This document shows, piece by piece, positions 7,438 through 13,583 of a DNA stretch of 18,293 nucleotides (position 1 is its first letter; the number at the start of each line of letters is the position of its first letter). Source of the stretch: Alphaproteobacteria bacterium (GTDB lineage Bacteria > Pseudomonadota > Alphaproteobacteria > WRDZ01). The position numbers were made by a program, and so were the translations under genes. Under the pieces are notes generated by a model, which was not told the origin of the DNA, made no database searches, and saw only the letters and a list, made by a program, of their open reading frames with translations. The stretch covers positions 1 through 18,293 of the forward strand of contig WRDZ01000004.1 in the NCBI GenBank assembly GCA_009779595.1, written 5' to 3'.

Positions 7438-8133
7438 ATGAGAGAACGTTCCGATGGCGCCATGCGGCCGCTGGTCCTTACGCCCGGCTACAATAAATAT
7501 GCCGAGGGCTCGTGCCTGATAAAGATGGGCGACACGCACGTGATATGCACCGCTACCGTGGAAAATAAAGTGCCGGTATGGCTGAAAGGCAAGGGGCAGG
7601 GCTGGATTACGGCCGAATACGGGATGCTGCCGCGCGCGACCTCGTTGCGCACGGAACGCGAGGCCGTGCGCGGCAACCAAAGCGGCCGCACCCTTGAGAT
7701 ATCCCGGCTGGTCGGGCGCAGCCTGCGCGCGGTCGTGGACATGAAGAAGCTTGGGGAAATCACCGTGAAGATAGACTGCGACGTGATACAGGCGGACGGC
7801 GGCACGCGCACCGCCAGCATCACCGGCGGGTTTGTGGCGATGTACCTGGCCTTGGCCGCCGCGAAAAAGCAGGCTGCGGTCATGGACACGGTAGCGGCGG
7901 TTTCAGCCGGTATTGTTGGCGGGCGGGCCGTGCTGGACCTTGACTATGCCGAGGATTCGGCCGCCGGGACGGACGCCAACTTCGTCATGACCGGGGGCGG
8001 CGGCATGGTCGAGATACAGGCTACGGCCGAGAACGCGGTCTTCACCGACGAGCAGTTCGCGCAGATGCTGGCACTGGCCAAGGAAGGCGCGGCCCTGCTG
8101 GCTATGGCTCAAAAGGAAGTATTGGGGATTTAG
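7438..8133 (+). CDS. rph: Ribonuclease PH
   Basis: RNase PH is a phosphate-dependent 3'-to-5' exoribonuclease that trims tRNA 3' ends and helps degrade structured RNA; it works as a hexameric ring. The 231-residue product is near the family's ~238 and is conserved throughout: GSCLIKMGDTHVICTATVE, the basic RTEREAVRGNQSGRTLEISRL region, IDCDVIQADGGTRTASITG and the C-terminal EIQATAE segment. The start ATG at 7438 has GGAG 8 bases upstream. It faces grpE head to head and meets rmuC tail to tail with a 13-base gap (8134-8146). Confidence 0.97.
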   Translation: MRERSDGAMRPLVLTPGYNKYAEGSCLIKMGDTHVICTATVENKVPVWLKGKGQGWITAEYGMLPRATSLRTEREAVRGNQSGRTLEISRLVGRSLRAVVDMKKLGEITVKIDCDVIQADGGTRTASITGGFVAMYLALAAAKKQAAVMDTVAAVSAGIVGGRAVLDLDYAEDSAAGTDANFVMTGGGGMVEIQATAENAVFTDEQFAQMLALAKEGAALLAMAQKEVLGI

Positions 8134-8146
8134 GGCCGGGCCGGGA

Positions 8147-9235
8147 TTATTCCTCGCCGTCGTGTTCGACCAGCAGTTTCTTGTCCGTGGCAATGCCTCC
8201 GACCGTTTTCATCTTTTCGGCCACGGACAGAGCGTTGCCCCGGCCTGTGGCCAGTTTCTTGTACGCTTCGTCGTACGAGTTCTGCGCGCGTTTCAGGTTG
8301 CGGTCTATGTCTTCCATGTCGTTTGTGAAGCCGACCAGCTTTTCGTACAGGATGGCCCCTAGCTCGGCGGTCCTCTGCACGTTCTTGTTGCGGTTTTCGG
8401 CTTTCCACAGGCTGTCTATGGTGCGCAAAATCGGGAACAGCGACGAGGGCGTTGCGATGGCCACCCCGCTTTCGAAAGCCTAGGCGTACAAATCGCCGTC
8501 GTATCCGATGGCTTCGATGTACGCATGCTCGATAGGCATGAACATGAATACGTAATCCAGCGAGCTTTCCTTTATCAGCCGCTGGTAATCCTTGTTGCCC
8601 AGGCCTTTAAGGTGCTTTTTCACGGCGTCGACGTGGGCGCGCAGGTGCTGCATCCTTTGGGCGTCGTCCTCGGCCTGCATGTATTTGACGTAATTGTTCA
8701 GCGAAATTTTGCAGTCTATGACAACCCGCCGGTTGTCTGGCAGGTTCAGGATATAGTCGGGTTGCTGGCGGCCGTCCTCGGTCGCGAACGATTTCTGTTT
8801 CTGGTACTCGCGCCCTTCCTTGAAGCCAAGGATTTCGAACAGGCGTTCAAGCTGGAGCTCTCCCCAATTACCCTGCAGCTTCTTGTTGCCTTTCAAGGCG
8901 TCGGCAAGGTCGGCGGCCTCTTTGGTAAGGCTGGCGTTCATTTTCTCCAGCTTCTCTATCTGCCCGCGCATGACCGCGGCCTGGGTCTTGCTTTCACCGG
9001 CCATGTCGGTCAGGCTTTTGTGGAAGTCCTTTATCTGCTCTTTCAAGGGAGAAAGGGTTTTCGAGAACTCGTCGCTTTGGGCCTTTATCACGGCCGCCGA
9101 TTCAGCCCTGAAATGCACGGGCATGTCGCCAAGCCTTGCTTTTAGGCTGGCGTTTTCCGCGCTTGCCCGAGCATACATGATTGCCGCGGCGATAAACGCG
9201 GCGAACAAAACTGCACTGGCGACAATCCACTCCAT
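8147..9235 (-). pseudogene. rmuC: RmuC-family DNA recombination protein, interrupted by an in-frame amber codon
   Basis: RmuC proteins are membrane-anchored coiled-coil proteins with a restriction-endonuclease-like fold, linked to limiting DNA inversion. Visible parts: one N-terminal membrane helix (MEWIVASAVLFAAFIAAAIMY), a long coiled coil (about residues 25-115), and the conserved core with GNWGELQLERLFEILG, QQPDYILNLPDNRRVVIDCKISL and YVFMFMPIEHAYIEA. A TAG codon at 8480-8482 (codon 252) breaks the frame. The same frame then continues for 110 codons with the expected C-terminal sequence (PSSLFPILRTIDSLWKAEN). The start at 9235 fits the membrane helix and the promoter. Either a recent nonsense mutation or a base error explains this; other genes here stop at TAG, so recoding is unlikely. 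Confidence 0.85.
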
Positions 9236-9242
9236 GGCGTCA

Positions 9243-9271
9243 AGTATAGGACACGCGGGAAAAACGTGCAA
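9243..9271 (-). promoter_or_regulatory. rmuC promoter with start next to the ATG
   Basis: On the minus strand, TTGCAC (9266-9271), 17 bases, then TATACT (9243-9248) is followed by 7 bases and the ATG at 9235. The predicted start is 9236, a one-base leader. There is no Shine-Dalgarno sequence in those 7 bases. Confidence 0.65.
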
Positions 9272-9276
9272 CAGTT

Positions 9277-9304
9277 TTGACACGTTAAGTTTATATCCTA
9301 AAAT
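9277..9304 (+). promoter_or_regulatory. Promoter of the NtrX-like small regulator
   Basis: TTGACA (9277-9282), 16 bases, then TAAAAT (9299-9304) gives a predicted start near 9311 and a leader of about 35 bases. It is divergent from the rmuC promoter, with the two -35 boxes only 5 bases apart, so the polymerases may interfere. AGGG just before the ATG at 9346 is a weak ribosome site. Confidence 0.55.
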
Positions 9305-9345
9305 TCATCTGGCTTTAAACCGCCCAAACCGGGCATAGTAGGGCC

Positions 9346-9633
9346 ATGACGAAAACTCTTTTCATGGTGTCGTGCGATAATGCGGACAGGTTGGAAATAT
9401 TCAAGGCTATCGACGGCGTAAAAGGCGCCGATGTCGTGCACCTTGAGCTTATGTCCCTGCGGCAGGCGCGGCGCGAGTTCGAGAAAGCCTATATCAGGGC
9501 CCAGCTGGCGCGCATGGCGGGGAACATATCGCAGACCGCCCGCTTCATCGATATGGAGCGCTCGGCCCTGCACCGCAAAATCAAGCAGATAGCGGTGCGC
9601 GACGACAAGCGCAAGCACACGAACAACCAATAG
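9346..9633 (+). CDS. Stand-alone Fis-type HTH protein resembling the NtrX C-terminus
   Basis: The 95-residue product holds a Fis/NtrC-type helix-turn-helix at about residues 44-82 (FEKAYIRAQLARMAGNISQTARF followed by IDMERSALHRKIKQI). The MSLRQARREFEKAYI lead-in plus NISQTA...MERSALHRKI closely matches the end of alphaproteobacterial NtrX response regulators. The receiver and AAA+ sigma-54 domains are missing: only about 35 unrelated-looking residues precede the match, and the basic tail (RDDKRKHTNNQ) follows. It could be a functional Fis-like nucleoid or transcription factor, or a remnant of a deleted ntrX. It has its own promoter and an intact frame, which favours a working gene. Targets are unknown. 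Confidence 0.8.
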   Translation: MTKTLFMVSCDNADRLEIFKAIDGVKGADVVHLELMSLRQARREFEKAYIRAQLARMAGNISQTARFIDMERSALHRKIKQIAVRDDKRKHTNNQ

Positions 9634-9678
9634 ATTTTACATCGGATAACAGTGGCCGCGGCCGGTTCATCGGTCATA

Positions 9679-9722
9679 GCGCGCGCCGCCACCTAAGCGG
9701 GCGGACGCGCGTGTCCTGCGGA
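9679..9722 (-). repeat. GC-rich palindromic intergenic repeat, copy B
   Basis: Read on the minus strand, GCGCGTCCGCCCGC followed a few bases later by GGCGGCGCGCG matches the left part of the element at 2415-2491, which has GCGCAGTCCGCCCGCC and then GGCGGCGCGCG. The element sits in the 163-base gap between two convergent genes. Just beyond it, CAGTTT (9752-9757) and AAACTG (9770-9775) form a weak inverted repeat without a T-run; the gap also holds the 10-base palindrome GGCCGCGGCC at 9654-9663. Confidence 0.6.
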
Positions 9723-9796
9723 CCGCCTGGCGGAGCCGCTGGCGCGGCAGACAGTTTTTGAATTGAAAGAAACTGCCGTTAAAAACGCCGTCCCTG

Positions 9797-10078
9797 TCAC
9801 TGATAGATAAATTCGGATGTGGCAAGGGTGCGGGCGTTATAAACTCCGGCCTGGGGGTGGAACAGCACAAGCCGCCCGTCGCTAAGCAGGGCGCAGACAT
9901 ACCTGTCGCACTGGGTCACGGCCGTGATGGTTGTGTCGTGGGAAATAGAAATGCGGGCCGCCTTCTTGTTGGATACCCTTACGCCGATGAAAGTTATGCC
10001 GATGATTATGGCTATGGTCATGAACAGGACGGCCAGCTTCAACAAAGCGACCGTCTTTATTGCTTTTCCAGTTTGCAT
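9797..10078 (-). CDS. Small single-pass membrane protein, divergent from rluD
   Basis: The 93-residue product has one clear membrane helix (about residues 11-36, VALLKLAVLFMTIAIIIGITF) after a short basic N-terminus. About 55 residues follow, probably periplasmic, and contain a short beta-like stretch: ITAVTQCDRYVCALLSDGRLVLF. The layout resembles small alphaproteobacterial DUF6476-type proteins encoded next to rluD, but that match is from memory and weak. I chose the ATG at 10078 because AAGGAG lies 10 bases upstream; longer forms would run into rluD. Only 16 bases separate its start from that of rluD, so its transcript must begin inside rluD on the antisense strand. Function is unknown. Confidence 0.7.
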   Translation of the reverse strand: MQTGKAIKTVALLKLAVLFMTIAIIIGITFIGVRVSNKKAARISISHDTTITAVTQCDRYVCALLSDGRLVLFHPQAGVYNARTLATSEFIYQ

Positions 10079-10088
10079 GGTGTATAAT
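10060..10088 (+). promoter_or_regulatory. rluD promoter with start at the ATG
   Basis: TTGCTT (10060-10065), 17 bases, then TATAAT (10083-10088) is followed by six bases and the ATG at 10095. The predicted start is 10095 itself, so the mRNA would be leaderless. The six intervening bases, CTCCTT, are the complement of the AAGGAG ribosome site used by the divergent gene, and so cannot serve rluD. Confidence 0.7.
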
Positions 10089-10094
10089 CTCCTT

Positions 10095-10997
10095 ATGGAA
10101 CAAATAGAAATAATTGTAAACGATGAGCTTGCGGGAAGCCGCGCGGACAAGGCCATCGCAACGCTTGCTTATATATCTCGTAGCAGGGTTTTGTCCCTAA
10201 TGCAAGAGGGACACATATATCCAATGGTCCAGCCGGACGACCGAGTTACGGCCGGGCAGACGTTCACAATCACTCTGCCGCCGTCCGTCGAAGACAAGCC
10301 GCTGCCGCAGGACATCCCCCTGGACATAGTTTACGAGGACGAGGATATCCTGGTCATTGACAAGCCGGCGGGCATGGCGGTTCACCAGGGGGCGGGCAAT
10401 CATGCGGCCACTTTGGTCAACGCGATTTTGGCCCACTGCAAGGGACAGCTGTCCGGCATTGGCGGGGCTTTACGCCCGGGCATAGTGCACCGCTTGGACA
10501 AGGACACCAGCGGGCTGATGGTCGTGGCCAAGAACGACGCGGCCCATGAAAGCCTGGCCAGACAGCTGGAAAGCAGGAAGATGGGGCGGGTTTACCACGC
10601 GGTGGTGTGGGGAGCCTTGAAAAACGCGTCAGGCACCATCACCACGCAGATAGGCCGCGCGCGCGGCAACCGGCAGAAGATGGCTGTGCTGGCCGACGGC
10701 ACGGGCAGGGTCGCGCAAACCGATTACAAGACCTTGAAAACCGACGGGAAAATGTCGCTTGTGCAGTGCAGCTTAAGGACGGGAAGGACTCACCAGATAC
10801 GCGTGCACATGGCGCATATGGGCAATCCGGTTGTGGGCGATTCTTTGTACGGCCGGAAAAAGTCCGCGCTTATAAACCGTCAGGCCCTGCACGCGGTCAG
10901 GCTGGAATTGACCCACCCGCGCACAGGGGAAAAGATGGAGTTTCAAAGCAAAGGCTATCCCAAAGACATGCAGGCCGTGCTGGCCGCCATGCCCTAG
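10095..10997 (+). CDS. rluD: Ribosomal large-subunit pseudouridine synthase, RluD/RluC type
   Basis: The enzyme converts uridines to pseudouridine in 23S rRNA (RluD: helix 69). The 300-residue protein has an N-terminal S4 RNA-binding domain (about residues 12-60, SRADKAIATLAYISRSRVLSLM) and the RluA-family catalytic domain. The signature HRLDKDTSG carries the catalytic D135, and the later motif is RTGRTHQIRVH. The S4 domain argues for RluD or RluC over RluA; sequence alone does not settle which. The ATG at 10095 has no Shine-Dalgarno sequence and directly follows a consensus promoter. Its TAG stop overlaps the stop of the convergent TM2 gene within one CTAG (10994-10997). Confidence 0.93.
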   Translation: MEQIEIIVNDELAGSRADKAIATLAYISRSRVLSLMQEGHIYPMVQPDDRVTAGQTFTITLPPSVEDKPLPQDIPLDIVYEDEDILVIDKPAGMAVHQGAGNHAATLVNAILAHCKGQLSGIGGALRPGIVHRLDKDTSGLMVVAKNDAAHESLARQLESRKMGRVYHAVVWGALKNASGTITTQIGRARGNRQKMAVLADGTGRVAQTDYKTLKTDGKMSLVQCSLRTGRTHQIRVHMAHMGNPVVGDSLYGRKKSALINRQALHAVRLELTHPRTGEKMEFQSKGYPKDMQAVLAAMP

Positions 10998-11806
10998 GTC
11001 AAGTCGTTGCCCTTGGCGTCCCTGTTGACCATGACTATTTCGCACAGCACCCAGATGTACACCGGCACTATAAGAGGCATAAAGAACACATATGCAAGGA
11101 CGGTCACGAAAAGCTGCGCGAACGCGGGCCTAAGGCGCATGGCATAGAAGTTATGCACGCCAGGCAATCCAAAGGGGAAAAACATCACAAGCGATGCGGG
11201 GACAAATATCGCAAGCGCGATATACGCCATGCGGCTTTTGGGCTCTTTGCCCCAAGAGGCCATGTTCCTGCCGTTGGTATCCTTCTTGACCATGAACATG
11301 TCAACGGCAATCCATATGCCCAGCGCCAAAGACGCCAGGCCGGCCGCCAGCAGCCCGGGCCTAAGCTGCTGTATAAGAGCTTCCCTTTGGGGTGTGTTTT
11401 CCGTAAGGAAGTTCGCAACAAGCCGCGAAACCCAGATGAACTCTTCCATGCTTCTGAATCCGCCGGCAGCCTGGGTATAGAAGCGAACCATGGTAAGCAG
11501 CACGATGACGATTATGGACACGGAAATCGCAAGCTGGGCCAAGGCGGCTTTCTTGCGCCCGGCGTAGAAGTTGTGCATGCCCAAGAAGCCGGCCACGAAC
11601 GCCAGGATTATGTAAGCGAAGCGCGACCGCACGATTTCGGACGACGCTTTCATCGTCACGCGGCGGCCTTGGAACAGCTTGCGCACAGGAAAGCGCGACC
11701 GTATTGATTCAAGCTTGCCGGCCTTCGCCGCTTTTTCCGCTTTCACCGCCTTGTCCGCCTTTTTGGCGGGAGCGGATTTTTTGACTACTTTCTTTATCGA
11801 TGCCAT
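10994..11806 (-). CDS. Membrane protein with two TM2 domains and a Lys/Ala-rich N-terminus
   Basis: The 270-residue protein contains a duplicated TM2 unit. Repeat 1 runs from SRFAYIILAF (61) through GMHNFYAG (76-83) to VDMFMVKKDTNGR (168-180). Repeat 2 runs from SRMAYIALAI (191) through GVHNFYAM (216-223) to VMVNRDAKGNDL (258-269). Residues 1-31 are a lysine/alanine-rich low-complexity tail like those of histone H1-like proteins, probably cytoplasmic. TM2 proteins have no settled role in bacteria. The start at 11806 has AGGAG 9 bases upstream, overlapping the hydA stop region, and the gene begins 11 bases after hydA, so it is the last gene of the hydCBA operon. A role in anchoring or tuning the hydrogenase is inferred from position only. 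Confidence 0.85.
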   Translation of the reverse strand: MASIKKVVKKSAPAKKADKAVKAEKAAKAGKLESIRSRFPVRKLFQGRRVTMKASSEIVRSRFAYIILAFVAGFLGMHNFYAGRKKAALAQLAISVSIIVIVLLTMVRFYTQAAGGFRSMEEFIWVSRLVANFLTENTPQREALIQQLRPGLLAAGLASLALGIWIAVDMFMVKKDTNGRNMASWGKEPKSRMAYIALAIFVPASLVMFFPFGLPGVHNFYAMRLRPAFAQLFVTVLAYVFFMPLIVPVYIWVLCEIVMVNRDAKGNDLT

Positions 11807-11817
11807 GATTTAAACTC

Positions 11818-13572
11818 CTATCTTTTGTAAGTTTGTTTCGCAGAATAACTTGTGTGTAAAAGTTCGTGAGCCTTTTGGCTGCACGGGTGTTCCAGGAACT
11901 CGTCATACAGCTTCTTGACCGCCTCGTTTTCGTGGCTGAAGCGGGTCTTGGACTGTTTGTCGTCCTTGTTCAGGCCTTTCCCGCGGTCTATGCGGATGCT
12001 GCTGGTGACGCCGCGCGGCTGACCGCCACCTCCGGCGCACCCGCCCATGCAGGCCATGACTTCTATGAAATGGTACGGGGGCTCTTCACCCTTTTGGGCT
12101 GCCTGTTCGACCTCTTTAAGCAGGGCTTCGACATTGCCCGTGCCATGAGCGATGCCTATGCGTATCTTGGTGCCCTTGACGTCCAGTTCGAAACTGCGGA
12201 TTCCCTTGGTCCCCTGCGTCTGCTTTATGTCCGCGCTGCCGGGGTTTTCACCGGTAAGCATGAAGTGGGCCGTGCGAAGCGCCGCCTCCATCACCCCGCC
12301 GGTGCGCCCGAATATGGTGCCGGCGCCCGTGTATTCGCCCAGCAGGGCGTCGGGTGTTTCGTCGGGCAGCTCGTTAAAAGCGATTCCCGCCTGCTTTATC
12401 ATGCGGGCCAGTTCGCGGGTGGTCAAGGATATGTCCACGTCCTGGTATCCCGAGGCGTACATGTCTTTTTCGTGGCGGCGGATTTCGTATTTTTTGGCGG
12501 TGCACGGCATGATGGAGACCATGCGGATTTTCGCGGGGTCTATGCCGTTCTTCTGCGCCCAGTACGTTTTGGCCAGCGTGCCGACAATCGCGTGCGGGGA
12601 TTTGCATGTGGAAAAATGGCCTATCATGTCGGGATAGTATTTTTCCATGAAATCCACCCATGCCGGGCAGCAGCTTGTAATCAGGGGCAGCTTGCCCTGG
12701 CCGTCGCGGAAGCGCTGGACGAATTCGGTGGCCTCTTCCATGATTGTCACGTCCGCGCCGAAGTTCGTGTCGAACACCCCTTTGAAGCCAAGGCGGCGCA
12801 AAGCGGCGTACAGCTTGCCGGTGTCTATGTTGCCCGGCGCGTTCCCGAAGGCTTCGCCGATGGCCACGCGCACTGCCGGAGCAATCTGCACCACGCAGTA
12901 CAGGTCCGGGTCAACCAGCTGGCCCAGCACTTCCTGGGTCTGGTCGTACTCGACAATGGCGCCGACCGGGCAGTGGGCCGAACATTGCCCGCATTTTATG
13001 CACGGGGATTCTTCCAGCTTTATGCCGCCCGGAGGCGACATCTGCGTGTGTATGCTGCGTTTCATGAAGCACAGCGCCCACACGTTCTGCATGTTCTGGC
13101 ACACGTCGACGCAGCGGCCGCACATCACGCATTTGGCTTGGTCAAGCACCACGGCTTTGGTGGATTCGTCGCGTTCGTATTCGAAGCGGACCTGCGGATA
13201 TGGGTTGTGTTCGATGCCGAAGTCGGCGGCAAGTGACTGCAGTTCGCAGCTGCCGTTGCGCGAGCAGGTCAGGCATTCGTTGGGGTGCTTGGAGAGTATC
13301 AGCTCGACCACGGTGCGGCGCGCCTTGACAAGCTCGGGGTCGCGGGTGGTGACTTCCATGCCTTGCTCCAGCGGGACGCAGCACGCGCGTATCATCGCGG
13401 CCTTGCCCTTGACCTTGACCAGGCATATGCCGCACGCGCCCGTGGCGCACAGGTCGGGGTGCCAGCACAGCGTCGGCACGTTCACCTGTATGCTTTTACA
13501 GGCGGCCAGTATGCTTGTGCCCTCGCTTACCTTTACTTCGACTCCGTCGATTTTCGCTGTTACCATGGTCAT
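11818..13572 (-). CDS. hydA: [FeFe]-hydrogenase catalytic subunit HydA
   Basis: HydA interconverts H2 with protons and electrons. In order, the 584 residues hold a [2Fe-2S] plant-type domain (C36, C47, C50, C64), a His-Cys3 [4Fe-4S] site (H96, C100, C103, C109), a two-cluster ferredoxin domain (C148, C151, C154, C158; C191, C194, C197, C201) and the H-cluster domain. H-cluster motifs are L1 TSCCPAW (299-305), L2 MPCTAKK (355-361) and L3 EVMACMGGC (504-512); the likely ligands are C302, C357, C508 and C512, with C301 as proton relay. No signal peptide is present, so it is cytoplasmic. It lacks the C-terminal [2Fe-2S] extension of Thermotoga HydA. The start at 13572 has GAGG 8 bases upstream. 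The hydB and hydC neighbours make it a trimeric NAD-linked enzyme. Confidence 0.98.
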   Translation of the reverse strand: MTMVTAKIDGVEVKVSEGTSILAACKSIQVNVPTLCWHPDLCATGACGICLVKVKGKAAMIRACCVPLEQGMEVTTRDPELVKARRTVVELILSKHPNECLTCSRNGSCELQSLAADFGIEHNPYPQVRFEYERDESTKAVVLDQAKCVMCGRCVDVCQNMQNVWALCFMKRSIHTQMSPPGGIKLEESPCIKCGQCSAHCPVGAIVEYDQTQEVLGQLVDPDLYCVVQIAPAVRVAIGEAFGNAPGNIDTGKLYAALRRLGFKGVFDTNFGADVTIMEEATEFVQRFRDGQGKLPLITSCCPAWVDFMEKYYPDMIGHFSTCKSPHAIVGTLAKTYWAQKNGIDPAKIRMVSIMPCTAKKYEIRRHEKDMYASGYQDVDISLTTRELARMIKQAGIAFNELPDETPDALLGEYTGAGTIFGRTGGVMEAALRTAHFMLTGENPGSADIKQTQGTKGIRSFELDVKGTKIRIGIAHGTGNVEALLKEVEQAAQKGEEPPYHFIEVMACMGGCAGGGGQPRGVTSSIRIDRGKGLNKDDKQSKTRFSHENEAVKKLYDEFLEHPCSQKAHELLHTSYSAKQTYKR

Positions 13573-13583
13573 CGGGTGTTCCT

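Noticed and set aside
7362..7463. Longer GrpE starting at 7463
   Set aside because: The extra N-terminal 34 codons cross the promoter and rph start and are unlike GrpE; TTG at 7361 has a good ribosome site.
8480..8482. Genetic code change or pyrrolysine-like reading of TAG in rmuC
   Set aside because: TAG ends several conserved genes here at their expected lengths (rph, rnhB, rluD, hydG), so TAG is a normal stop.
8468..8484. Palindrome GCTTTCGAAAGC next to the rmuC amber, as a readthrough signal
   Set aside because: It has no loop to make a stable hairpin beyond a 4-base stem, and palindromes of this size occur by chance in coding DNA.
10607..11707. 366-codon open frame on the plus strand across rluD and the TM2 gene
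   Set aside because: Its translation is rich in H, G, R and K with no domain, and it crosses two real genes in other frames.
11866..13236. 456-codon open frame on the plus strand, opposite hydA
   Set aside because: It lies wholly inside hydA, which is intact and conserved with all cluster motifs. The long frame is a by-product of GC-rich codon third positions.
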